DNA of 64,000 nucleotides, taken from Candidatus Nitrosotenuis cloacae. Its GTDB lineage: Archaea > Thermoproteota > Nitrososphaeria > Nitrososphaerales > Nitrosopumilaceae. The position numbers and the translations under genes were made by a program. A model generated the notes under the pieces. The model did no database searches. It had not been told where the DNA came from and worked only from the letters and a program-made list of their open reading frames with translations. The stretch lies in the NCBI RefSeq assembly GCF_000955905.1, contig NZ_CP011097.1:569957-633956 (forward strand), in the 5' to 3' direction. Numbering within the stretch: the first letter of the stretch is position 1; the number at the start of each line of letters is the position of its first letter. Shown here one piece after another: positions 43,510 to 52,162 of this stretch.

Positions 43510-44430
43510 TTAGTCTTTGGATCCTAATTTGCCTGACAAAAGCATGGCAACCTCATTTGGTCGCTTGCCGACTGGAATGTTTGCTTTGTTAAACATTGAA
43601 ACCTTGGATTCTGCAGAACCGTATGTACCCATTACTATGGCGCCGGCATGACCCATTCTCTTTTCCTTTGGTGCGTTTCGTCCGGCAATGTATGCAACAA
43701 TTGGCTTTTTGAAACCAGTGTCAATGATATGTTGAGCTAAAATCTCCTCAGAATCGCCACCAATCTCGCCAACTACGACAATTCCTTTGAGGTCCGGATC
43801 GTCCTTTATCATCTCAAAAGCATCGATCATTCTGGTGCCATTTACAGGATCTCCACCAATCCCAATTGTTATGGACTGGCCATAGCCTGCTTTGGATAAT
43901 GCATTTGATATTTCGTATAGTAGAGTGCCACTCTTTGATAGTACTGCAATGTTTCCTGCCTTGAACGGACTAGCCGGCATTATGCCAATTTTGATCAAAC
44001 CTGGAATCATCACTCCAGGTGTGTTTGGGCCAATCACGATGGCGTCTTTTTGCTTTGCCATCTCTAGGACCTGCATTGTATCTATGATTGGAACGTGCTC
44101 TGGTATGGCAACCAGCAACTTGATGCCTGCCTCTAGTGCCTCCTTTGCTGCGCCCAAAAAGAACTTGGCAGGAACAAACACAATTGATATTTTTGCACCT
44201 GTGGCATTGACTGCCTCTTTTACCGTATTGTAAATTGGTACCTTGTCCTCAAATTTCTGTCCGCCCTTGCCTGGCGTTACGCCTGCTACAACGTTTGTAC
44301 CATACTCCATCATCATTTTTGCGTGAAGCGAGCCAAAGGTGCCAGTTATTCCTTGGACTATTACTGGCATTTTTTGGTAAGAACCGGTTGATTCCTTGGT
44401 GCCGCGCAAAATCTCGTAAATGTTAGCCAT
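43510..44430 (-). CDS. sucD: Succinate-CoA ligase alpha subunit
   Basis: 306 residues from ATG 44428-44430. CoA-binding Rossmann domain (IVQGITGTFGSLHAKMM) and the phosphohistidine loop RMGHAGAIV with H261. With SucC it interconverts succinate and succinyl-CoA. In thaumarchaea succinyl-CoA is also an intermediate of the 3-hydroxypropionate/4-hydroxybutyrate cycle. The start lies 8 bp inside sucC, showing translational coupling. A longer frame to 44481 has no family match. Confidence 0.93.
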   Translation of the reverse strand: MANIYEILRGTKESTGSYQKMPVIVQGITGTFGSLHAKMMMEYGTNVVAGVTPGKGGQKFEDKVPIYNTVKEAVNATGAKISIVFVPAKFFLGAAKEALEAGIKLLVAIPEHVPIIDTMQVLEMAKQKDAIVIGPNTPGVMIPGLIKIGIMPASPFKAGNIAVLSKSGTLLYEISNALSKAGYGQSITIGIGGDPVNGTRMIDAFEMIKDDPDLKGIVVVGEIGGDSEEILAQHIIDTGFKKPIVAYIAGRNAPKEKRMGHAGAIVMGTYGSAESKVSMFNKANIPVGKRPNEVAMLLSGKLGSKD

Positions 44431-45535
44431 GTTTTGATACTCCCACCACAACTCCATTGATTGCCTCTTCAACTGAGTCAAACATTTTGGTTTTGGTGTT
44501 CTTTAGCATCTCTTTTGATTTCTCAGACTCTGCGCCCATCAGTCTTGCGTATACTGGCAGATCAATCAGCTTATCATCATACGCTTTGATAAATGCAGAT
44601 GCCACCGTTGTTGTTTTTACTATTCCACCATACAGGTTTACCAAAATTGCCTTGACCTTTTTCATCTTTGAAATCAAAGTCAGCGCTTCATATACTGATT
44701 CCGTGGTTGCACCGCCACCCACATCCAAAAAGCAAGCTGCCTTTCCACCATTATCAATTAGCATATCAAGTGTGGACATGACTAGGCCTGCACCATTGCC
44801 TACAACTGCAATGTTGCCTTCTAATTCTACTAGTGTGAATCCGGATTTCTCTGCGCGCTCTTCTAGCTCGGTTTTTTCCTGGTACTTGTCCATATCTAGG
44901 TGTCTAAAGTTGGAATTATCATCAGTGACTACTTTGCCGTCTAGTGCAAGTAATGAGCCATCCTTGAGAAGTGCAACTGGATTTATCTCTGCAAGCTCGG
45001 CCTCTTTTTCTCTGGTTAGCTTTGCTAGTTTTTGCAGCATATCCACAAAGTCTGGAATTGACTTGCCAGACAGACCAATTGACTTTGCTACATCTTCTGC
45101 TACTTGTGAGCTGACATCACCAAGGCCAACTTCTCTGATTGTCTGGTTTTTGACTGATTCGATTTCAACTCCGCCCTCACCTGATGCTATTATGGTATAG
45201 CAGCGCTTTGAGCGATTCAAAAACAATGATAGGTATAGTTCTTTTTCATATTCTGCCATCTTTTCAAGCAAAATGGCGCGTGCTTTTTCGCCCTTTATGG
45301 TCATGCCTGCAACTTGCGGGTATTTTAGCTCAAACTCGTCCTGGTTTTGGCATTTTTGGATGCCTCCTGCCTTGCCACGCCCGCCAACTGGGACCTGAAT
45401 TTTAATTACAAATGGAAATCCTAATTCTTTGACATGCTCCCTTGCCTCTTCGATGTTTTTGGAATATCTGCCCTTTGGGGTTTTGATTCCAAACTGTCCA
45501 AACAATTCTTTTGCTTGGAATTCCAAGAGTCGCAT
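44423..45535 (-). CDS. sucC: Succinate-CoA ligase beta subunit
   Basis: 370 residues with an ATP-grasp fold: MRLLEFQAKELFGQFGIKTP N-terminus, KIQVPVGGRGKAGGIQ nucleotide-binding loop, EINPVALLKDGSLLALDGKV metal-binding region, and the C-terminal ligase domain with FLDVGGGATTESVYEAL and VNLYGGIVKTTTVA. Binds nucleotide and partners with SucD. First gene of the sucCD pair. Confidence 0.94.
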   Translation of the reverse strand: MRLLEFQAKELFGQFGIKTPKGRYSKNIEEAREHVKELGFPFVIKIQVPVGGRGKAGGIQKCQNQDEFELKYPQVAGMTIKGEKARAILLEKMAEYEKELYLSLFLNRSKRCYTIIASGEGGVEIESVKNQTIREVGLGDVSSQVAEDVAKSIGLSGKSIPDFVDMLQKLAKLTREKEAELAEINPVALLKDGSLLALDGKVVTDDNSNFRHLDMDKYQEKTELEERAEKSGFTLVELEGNIAVVGNGAGLVMSTLDMLIDNGGKAACFLDVGGGATTESVYEALTLISKMKKVKAILVNLYGGIVKTTTVASAFIKAYDDKLIDLPVYARLMGAESEKSKEMLKNTKTKMFDSVEEAINGVVVGVSKHG

Positions 45536-45567
45536 GGAGGACGTTTTTTTGGGGTCTTTATAATTTG

Positions 45568-45897
45568 TTAGTTCATTTGCTCTTCCAAAAGTTCCACTGT
45601 TTGCAAAAACAAGTCCTTGCTTTTTCTAATCAGTCTTTGCGGGAACTCTTCTAGGGAGTAGATCATTTGTTGTGCAAATGTTGGAGGAATTCCGCCACCT
45701 GAAATCACTAGTTGTTCCACTACGTGTTTTTCAGTCAGGCTGCAAACTATTTCTTCGTAAGAGTCTTCTTCCTCTTCTAGGGTCTGGCGATACAGAACAA
45801 TTGGTGTGCCGGTTTTGGTTACAATGCTTGCGCCTTTTTTTAGTAATGACTCTAGGTGCTGCATCTGCCAAGCATCCAAGCTGATCTGCTTTACCAT
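45568..45897 (-). CDS. Conserved hypothetical protein
   Basis: 109-residue acidic protein. Contains a short beta-rich first half (GASIVTKTGTPIVLYRQTLEEEEDSYEE) and a helical second half (PTFAQQMIYSLEEFPQRLIRKSKDLFLQTVELLEEQM). Not recognised. It lies between sucC and ileS on the same strand, 32 and 56 bp away. Confidence 0.62.
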   Translation of the reverse strand: MVKQISLDAWQMQHLESLLKKGASIVTKTGTPIVLYRQTLEEEEDSYEEIVCSLTEKHVVEQLVISGGGIPPTFAQQMIYSLEEFPQRLIRKSKDLFLQTVELLEEQMN

Positions 45898-45953
45898 GAT
45901 ATGATATGGTGATTTTGATATTTAACCCCAGAGATTTGCTAAAAGCTAGCTTA

Positions 45954-48900
45954 CTACTCTATCCAGATGCGAATTTTTTGACCATCAATGTCGTCTTCTT
46001 TTGTTTGTGGTGCGGATTCGAAATTCACTGTTTTTGCCCGGACCAAAAATGCCAAATCCTTTGATTTTTCCTTGACCATCTCTAGTGATTCAGAATCAAG
46101 ATCCAAAACATGTGCACACTGCAAGATGTCAGTTGGATTGTATCCCTTTTCCTTTCGAAGCGTTTGGAGCCTGCGAGCCAGATCCTTTACCAGTCCGCGC
46201 GCCATCATCTCGCGGTTTCTACTAGTCGATATGAAGACAATGAGTGAGTCGCGCTGCGAATACGCATAGCCGTCTTTTGCATCAAACGATATGACAAAGT
46301 CCTCCAAATCAAGCGTGATTTTGTCTGCTATGACATCAAAGGTGTGGGATTTTTGCGCAAGCAGACTGGATATGATCTCGTCTGGTTTTGTGGCAGAAAA
46401 TGCAGACACTAGCGCACCCATGTGTTGCTTTGCCTTGGGGCCTATCTTTTTTCTATCCATCTCAACTAGTGGCTTGATTGGAATGCCGATTTTTTGCATC
46501 TCAGAGATTAGCTCTAGGCCTGATCTGTTCTGCAACTCGTGGACCTTGAATGATTCCACGTTTAGCTGCGATAGCAACAAATCCGATAGCGTTTCTAGCT
46601 TTGTCTTTTGTCCGGGTGATGCGCAAATTATTGCATCCGTTAGCGGCCATCTGCGCTTTAGTTTTGCCTTCATTCTGGCAGCGGATGATACTGATACGGA
46701 TTCCTTCATTAGATCAAATGATTCTTCAATGGTATCATTGACTAGGTCTGGCTCTGATTGCGGCCAGCTCTCAAGTAAGATACTGTCTTTGCCAAATGAT
46801 GTGAGGTACAGGTATTCACTGGTGTAGGGGCACAAGGGATGAATCAAAACATCCAATGTCTTGAGAATTTTATCCAAAATGGCATAGATTGCAAATCGCC
46901 TATCCGATTTTGAGCTGTCCTCGTCCCAGAGCTCGGCCTTTGTTATTGGAATGTAGACTTGGCTTAGAGAATTTATGATAAAGTCTTCAATTGCCCTTGC
47001 AGATTCGTGTAGTTTGCAAGAGTCATTATTTTGTGTGACATCTCGAATCAACCTTTGCAGCTTTGATAAAACCCAGATGTCTGGCGAGCCTAGCAGGTTC
47101 TTTTGTTTTGACCACTGTATGGTGTGAACGCTGTGATCAAACTTGTCGTATTCGCTGTTTTGTTTATGGTACAGGTGTATGTGGTATAGTGTGTTGAGAA
47201 TTTGGTATGGCCTTGACATTAGCTCCTCGGTGCTGAAATTGATTGGCTCAATTGGGCTGGACTTCCAAATGAAATAGAATCGAATCAAATCCACCGGATA
47301 ATTTGTTAATAGTTCCCTTCCGTCCATAACATTGCCAAGGCTCTTGCTCATCTTGTTGCCGTTTTTGTCCAAGACATGGCCTTGAAACAAAAATGCTGAA
47401 AACGGCGAGACTGGACTGTTGTTTAAAATGACATTTTCAACCAGTAATGTGTACGCCCAGCCCCTGGTTTGATCAATTCCCTCTGTCAGAAACGGGGCAG
47501 GGATTCCTGACTTGTATTCCTCATCGGATAATGAGGAATATGGTGCAGAACCGCTGTTGTGCCATGTATCGAGGACGAATTTTTCCCGCTCCATTTGTGC
47601 TCCGCACTTTTTGCATTTTATTCCGACTCTGTCAATCCACGGCCTGTGCAGCTCAAAGTTTTGCCCGTCTGGAAGATCTACTGCTACATCCAAGATTTCC
47701 TTTCTTGAGAATAGTCGCTCGATGTGGCCGCACTTGCAGTTCCATATTGGCAGGGGGCAGCCCCAGAATCGCTCACGAGATATGCACCAGGGGTGTTTTT
47801 CTTTAATTATTCCTAGGAATCTGTTTTTTGGCTGATCAAAAAAGTACTCGACATTTTCTGCTGCCTCTATTGCTTTATCATCGAGCTTGTCCAGCATGTA
47901 AAAGAATTCGCGCCTTGCAAGCCAGACAATCGGGTGATGCGATCTCCAGCACAATGGGTACTTGTGCTTTATTCTGCCTATTTTGACCAGCGCACCTTTT
48001 GATTTTACGTCCTCAACTATGGTTCTGTCTGCATCTCGCACAAAGACGGATGCGTATTTTCCGGCATCTAGAGTAAACTTGACCTCATCGTCTATTGGAG
48101 AGAAGATTGGGACCTTTCTTTTCTTTGCAATGTTATAATCTTCCTCTCCGTTTGCCGGTGATAAATGCACAATTCCGCTCCCAGTGCTTGGGTCAACGAA
48201 CTCTTCTGAGACTGCAATGTGCATTACTGGATTTTTTGCCAGCTCTGCAAGCTTTGGGATCTCTGCAAGTAATGGGTGGATGTATTTTTTGCCCTCAAAG
48301 GTTTGGCCTTTGACTGTCTTTACTATGGAATGGTTTTCCAGCTTGACTTCTTTTGCAAATTCCTCCAGTCGTTTTTCTCCAATCACCCATGTTTCATTTT
48401 CTACTTTGATATAGTGATAGTTCTCCTCTGGGTTTAGGCCAACCATTGCATCTGTTACCAAAGTAAATGGCATTGTGGTCCACACTACCAAGAATACATC
48501 TTCTGACTCCAGCTTTACCTTGTAGTATAATGATGGGTCTTGCACCATGTCATAGCCCTGGTTTACCTCTTGATCAGACAGTGAAGTCTGGCAGCTTGGA
48601 CAATATGCAACTATTCTATGACCCTCAACTAGCACTCCTGTTTCATGTGCCTTTTTTAGAATCTGCCATTCCCGCTCGATGAATTCATCTTTGTATGTCC
48701 AATATGCGTTTTTTTGATTAAATGACATACCAAGGAGCTTGTCTACTTCAATCCATTTTTCATTATACTTGTGGATCAGCTTCTTGCATTCTTCTACTAT
48801 TTTTTCAATTCCAAATGATTTGAGAATCTCTGTTTTGCCACCCGTGATTCCAAGCTCTTTTTCTGCTTGCAATTCCACTGGCAAGCCTTGCGTATCCCAA

Positions 48901-49142
48901 CCTGCATTGAATCGTATTTTGTGGCCCTTGAGGGTGTTATAGCGATACCACCAGTCCTTGATTATTCTGCCTCGGAGATGGCCCGCATGAGGAATCCCAT
49001 TCATTGTTGGTGGGCCCTCTATGAACACCAAGGGCTTGCCTGATTTTGAACTGGCGAGCATTTTTTCTAAATCAATCATACTATAATGATTGCGAATTTG
49101 GTCCTCGATTTTTTTTGAATCAAACTCTTTTTCTAATTGCAA
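45954..49142 (-). CDS. ileS: Isoleucyl-tRNA synthetase
   Basis: 1062 residues, class I synthetase charging tRNA-Ile. The HIGH motif appears as PHAGH in PTMNGIPHAGHLRGR, the KMSKS motif as NKMSKSLGN near residue 600, with an editing (CP1) domain between (LVVWTTMPFTLVTDAM) and CPSC/CGHIERLF zinc-type motifs. C-terminal anticodon-binding part is of the archaeal/eukaryal (IleS2) type. Agmatidine-type decoding of AUA would need TiaS, not present here. Confidence 0.95.
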   Translation of the reverse strand: MQLEKEFDSKKIEDQIRNHYSMIDLEKMLASSKSGKPLVFIEGPPTMNGIPHAGHLRGRIIKDWWYRYNTLKGHKIRFNAGWDTQGLPVELQAEKELGITGGKTEILKSFGIEKIVEECKKLIHKYNEKWIEVDKLLGMSFNQKNAYWTYKDEFIEREWQILKKAHETGVLVEGHRIVAYCPSCQTSLSDQEVNQGYDMVQDPSLYYKVKLESEDVFLVVWTTMPFTLVTDAMVGLNPEENYHYIKVENETWVIGEKRLEEFAKEVKLENHSIVKTVKGQTFEGKKYIHPLLAEIPKLAELAKNPVMHIAVSEEFVDPSTGSGIVHLSPANGEEDYNIAKKRKVPIFSPIDDEVKFTLDAGKYASVFVRDADRTIVEDVKSKGALVKIGRIKHKYPLCWRSHHPIVWLARREFFYMLDKLDDKAIEAAENVEYFFDQPKNRFLGIIKEKHPWCISRERFWGCPLPIWNCKCGHIERLFSRKEILDVAVDLPDGQNFELHRPWIDRVGIKCKKCGAQMEREKFVLDTWHNSGSAPYSSLSDEEYKSGIPAPFLTEGIDQTRGWAYTLLVENVILNNSPVSPFSAFLFQGHVLDKNGNKMSKSLGNVMDGRELLTNYPVDLIRFYFIWKSSPIEPINFSTEELMSRPYQILNTLYHIHLYHKQNSEYDKFDHSVHTIQWSKQKNLLGSPDIWVLSKLQRLIRDVTQNNDSCKLHESARAIEDFIINSLSQVYIPITKAELWDEDSSKSDRRFAIYAILDKILKTLDVLIHPLCPYTSEYLYLTSFGKDSILLESWPQSEPDLVNDTIEESFDLMKESVSVSSAARMKAKLKRRWPLTDAIICASPGQKTKLETLSDLLLSQLNVESFKVHELQNRSGLELISEMQKIGIPIKPLVEMDRKKIGPKAKQHMGALVSAFSATKPDEIISSLLAQKSHTFDVIADKITLDLEDFVISFDAKDGYAYSQRDSLIVFISTSRNREMMARGLVKDLARRLQTLRKEKGYNPTDILQCAHVLDLDSESLEMVKEKSKDLAFLVRAKTVNFESAPQTKEDDIDGQKIRIWIE

Positions 49143-49231
49143 TGTTTTGGAGTCATGATCTGATTTTATAAAGCAAGCTTAGGTGTTTTTGAAACTTCGA
49201 TTATATACGAGAATCCCAGTCCAGCTAATCA

Positions 49232-50497
49232 TTGGTTAATGTTTTAGTTGTTGGCTCTGGAGGACGAGAACACGCACTTGGATGGAAGTTATTGCAATCA
49301 AAGCAAATAGACAAAGTGTTTTTTGCACCAGGAAATGGCGGCACTCCAAACAACATTTCAATTCAAGTAGACGAAATTGACAAGCTCATAGAATTTGCCA
49401 CAAACAATGACTGCTTTACTGTGGTTGGTCCCGAGGTTCCACTATCAAAGGGAATAGTGGATAGATTCATGGAAAATAACCTTGGAATATTTGGCCCAAC
49501 AAAAGAGGCGGCACAGCTAGAATCCAGTAAAATATGGGCAAAACAATTCATGCAGCGACACAACATTCCAACTGCACCATTTGGAATATTTGATAATGCA
49601 AAAGAGGCAAAAGAATACGTTTCATCTCTGAGCTATCCAGTAGTGATAAAGGCAGACGGTCTTGCTGCGGGCAAGGGTGTCATTGTATGTGATGGAAAGG
49701 ATGATGCCATGTCCGCAATAGATGACATTCTAACAAATCACACCTTTGGGGCTGCAGGTGCAAGCATTGTAATTGAGAAGCGAGTCGATGGTGTAGAAGC
49801 CTCATACATTGCACTATCTGATGGTATGGCGGCAGTCCCAATGGCTACAAGCCAGGACCACAAGCGCATCTATGATGGTGATAGGGGCCCAAACACGGGC
49901 GGAATGGGTGCGTATTCACCAACTGGAATCATAACAGAAGAGATGGCAAAAAAAATCCAAAAAGATGTCATAGAAAAGACAATCCACTCTATGAAAGAGG
50001 AGGGCATTCCATTCAAGGGCTTTTTGTATGCTGGCATAATGATAAAGGATGGAGAACCATATGTCTTGGAATTCAACACACGAATGGGTGATCCGGAATG
50101 CCAGCCAATAATGATGAGAATGAGCTCTGATCTGTACGAGTATTTGCTTGCATCATACCAAGGAAAACTGAATCTTTTACCGCCAGTATCATGGAAGAGC
50201 CAAACTGCAGTCTGTGTTGTTTTGGCATCAAAAGGCTATCCTGATTCGTTTGCAAAAAACGAGAAAATTACGGGACTGGACAAAGTCAATGATGAGAAAA
50301 CCATGGTGTTTCATGCAGGAACCAAGCTTGAGGACGGAAACATTCTATCAAATGGCGGGCGTGTCCTTGGTGTTACGGCACTTGGCGCATCGCTAGAGTC
50401 TGCCATCAATAATGCATATTTGGCCGTGCAAAAAATCAACTGGAATAGCAAGTACTGCAGAGCAGACATTGGAAAGAAAGGCCTAGCCTATCTTTGA
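49232..50497 (+). CDS. purD: Phosphoribosylamine-glycine ligase
   Basis: GAR synthetase, second step of purine synthesis: phosphoribosylamine + glycine + ATP to GAR. 421 residues, ATP-grasp. N-terminus VLVVGSGGREHALGWKL, ATP loop IKADGLAAGKGV, and GPNTGGMGAYSP/EFNTRMGDPECQ are diagnostic. TTG start at 49232, preceded by TATATA at about 49202-49207. The next purine enzyme, PurN, lies at 54779. Confidence 0.95.
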   Translation: MVNVLVVGSGGREHALGWKLLQSKQIDKVFFAPGNGGTPNNISIQVDEIDKLIEFATNNDCFTVVGPEVPLSKGIVDRFMENNLGIFGPTKEAAQLESSKIWAKQFMQRHNIPTAPFGIFDNAKEAKEYVSSLSYPVVIKADGLAAGKGVIVCDGKDDAMSAIDDILTNHTFGAAGASIVIEKRVDGVEASYIALSDGMAAVPMATSQDHKRIYDGDRGPNTGGMGAYSPTGIITEEMAKKIQKDVIEKTIHSMKEEGIPFKGFLYAGIMIKDGEPYVLEFNTRMGDPECQPIMMRMSSDLYEYLLASYQGKLNLLPPVSWKSQTAVCVVLASKGYPDSFAKNEKITGLDKVNDEKTMVFHAGTKLEDGNILSNGGRVLGVTALGASLESAINNAYLAVQKINWNSKYCRADIGKKGLAYL

Positions 50498-51043
50498 TTC
50501 TATAACTCCGTCTTCTGTTACTATCATATCTATTAGAATATCCGAGTCTGATTTGGGAATGTTTTTTGCAATGGATTTAGTGTATGCCAATGCTATTGTT
50601 AGAGTGTTTTTTCCTGCCAAAAATCTATCATAATACCCCATCCCATATCCAAGTCTTTGGCCATTTTCTGCCATTGCGATTGCCGGAACTACTATGATGT
50701 CAAATTTTTCCAGAATAGGACAGTTTTGCTTTGGCTCCATTATGCCAAACTCGCCTTTTTCCAGGTCCTCAAATTTTTTTACATCACAAAACATTATTTC
50801 ATTTCCTTTTACTCTGGGCAGGCCAAGCGTCTTTCCATGGCTTAGTATTTCCTGCATTATTTCATGTGTCTTTACCTCACTTCCAGTGGAGTGATAGCAT
50901 GCAACGCTTTGGGCGTTTCTGTATTCTTCTATTTTGTTGAGATTTTTTCTTATCTGCTTGCTTGATATGCTAATGAAATCAGCCGACAGTCCATCCCGCT
51001 TTTGGAGAAATTGCTTGCGGATGTTTTCCTTAGATTCTACCAA
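50483..51043 (-). CDS. 5-formyltetrahydrofolate cyclo-ligase
   Basis: 186 residues; converts 5-formyl-THF with ATP to 5,10-methenyl-THF. Conserved elements: the basic N-terminus IRKQFLQKRDGL, FGIMEPKQNC and the substrate/ATP loop NGQRLGYGMGYYDRFLA. Its start overlaps the folD end by 14 bp, so the two folate enzymes are cotranscribed. Convergent with purD (15-bp overlap), itself part of purine synthesis that uses formyl-THF. Confidence 0.92.
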   Translation of the reverse strand: MVESKENIRKQFLQKRDGLSADFISISSKQIRKNLNKIEEYRNAQSVACYHSTGSEVKTHEIMQEILSHGKTLGLPRVKGNEIMFCDVKKFEDLEKGEFGIMEPKQNCPILEKFDIIVVPAIAMAENGQRLGYGMGYYDRFLAGKNTLTIALAYTKSIAKNIPKSDSDILIDMIVTEDGVIESKIG

Positions 51044-51893
51044 TCTTACTCATTGATGCCGCAGTTACAGTGTTCTTTAAAAGCATTGCAATGGTCATCG
51101 GACCGACTCCTCCTGGGACTGGTGAGGCAAAAGATGCCTTTTGGATTATACCATCAAAATCACAATCCCCTACAAGCTTGCCATTGAGTCTGCTTGTGGC
51201 AACATCAATCACAATTGCACTCTCACGAATCATCTGGGGCGTTAGCGTGAATTTGGCCCTGTCCCCAACACCAGTAATTATAATGTCTGCATTTTTGCAA
51301 ATTCTCTCTAGGTCTTTTGTCTTGGAGTGGCACATTGTAACTGTGGCATTTTTTTCCAACAACAGGTGCAGCAATGGCTTGCCAACCAAATTACTTCTAT
51401 TAATCACAACTATGTTTTTTCCCGCCAGCTCAATATTGTAATGATCAAATAACTCCATTATTCCAGATGGCGTACATGCCTTGAGAAGTGCCTTTTTCAT
51501 TGAAAGCAACCCCGCATTGTGGGGGGTGAGGCCATCAACGTCCTTTAGCGGCGAAATTCTGGATGTGGTCTCAAATTCATCGCACTGCGGTGGCAATGGC
51601 AGCTGGACCAAAATTCCATGCACCTCGCTGTCGCGATTTAGCGTATCAATTAGCGAGTTCAACTCTGCCTGTGTAACATCTGATGATAACTTGTGGTCCT
51701 TGGTTGCAATTCCTATTTCGGAGCATGCCTTTTGCTTGTTTTTCACATATGTTGCAGAAGCAGGATTGTCTCCAACCAATACGGTTGCAAGACATGGCGA
51801 AATTCCCTGAGCCTTTAGCTCAGAGGCTGCCTTTTTGACTAATTCCCTAACCTCGGATGAAACCAATAGACCGTCTATTTTTGTGCCAGGCAA
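51030..51893 (-). CDS. folD: FolD methylenetetrahydrofolate dehydrogenase/cyclohydrolase
   Basis: 287 residues, bifunctional enzyme interconverting 5,10-methylene-, methenyl- and 10-formyl-THF. Signature VGDNPASATYVKNKQKAC with the catalytic Lys/Tyr, PLPPQCDE, DVDGLTPHNAG, and the NAD(P)-binding VVINRSNLVGKPL; C-terminus SPVPGGVGPMTIAML. Provides formyl-THF for the purine pathway (PurN nearby). ATG at 51891-51893. Confidence 0.94.
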   Translation of the reverse strand: MPGTKIDGLLVSSEVRELVKKAASELKAQGISPCLATVLVGDNPASATYVKNKQKACSEIGIATKDHKLSSDVTQAELNSLIDTLNRDSEVHGILVQLPLPPQCDEFETTSRISPLKDVDGLTPHNAGLLSMKKALLKACTPSGIMELFDHYNIELAGKNIVVINRSNLVGKPLLHLLLEKNATVTMCHSKTKDLERICKNADIIITGVGDRAKFTLTPQMIRESAIVIDVATSRLNGKLVGDCDFDGIIQKASFASPVPGGVGPMTIAMLLKNTVTAASMSKIGRI

Positions 51894-51939
51894 TATGATA
51901 GGGAATAATCAATTCTAATTTAATTTAATCAAAAATCTT

Positions 51940-51998
51940 GACGAGAACGAAATGGCTTTGAAGGAACGCTGTAACTAACTTGGGTGCTCGTTCTCGTC
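51940..51998. repeat. 11-bp inverted repeat with 37-nt loop, copy 2
   Basis: GACGAGAACGA (51940-51950) and TCGTTCTCGTC (51988-51998). The arms share ACGAGAACG/CGTTCTCGT with the repeat at 32966-33024, and the loop length is nearly equal (37 versus 35 nt) although loop sequences differ. Located in the folD-htrA divergent gap, about 35 bp before a TTAAC-N3-GTTAA palindrome. Confidence 0.65.
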
Positions 51999-52032
51999 GA
52001 TATTGCTCTGGGGCGCAAATATTTATGCAAAG

Positions 52033-52047
52033 ATTAACTTTGTTAAT
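52033..52047. promoter_or_regulatory. Palindrome ATTAAC-TTT-GTTAAT
   Basis: Perfect 15-bp palindrome directly upstream of a TATA-like CATTATTAG (about 52050-52058) that would drive the 26-residue leader frame and htrA. Confidence 0.6.
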
Positions 52048-52081
52048 TCAACATTATTAGCAGAATTTCCAACCAAAAAAC

Positions 52082-52162
52082 ATGGTTGAGCAAATTAACA
52101 AATTCTACGTAATGGTTATAGGCAATATTGAACAAATAAAAAATCTAGCAGAGAAAAGATGA
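52082..52162 (+). CDS. 26-residue leader peptide coupled to HtrA gene
   Basis: ATG at 52082 opens a 26-codon frame (begins MVEQINKFYVMVIG) whose stop TGA (52160-52162) overlaps the ATG of the protease gene as ATGA, the classic arrangement for translational coupling. Its ATG lies about 25-30 nt after the TATA-like element. Could be a regulatory small ORF or the true first gene of the transcript. Confidence 0.4.
   Translation: MVEQINKFYVMVIGNIEQIKNLAEKR

Noticed and set aside
44457-45200. 247-codon plus-strand frame opposite sucC
   Set aside because: Ser/Ala/Thr-rich low-complexity translation typical of antisense reading; sucC on the other strand is certain.
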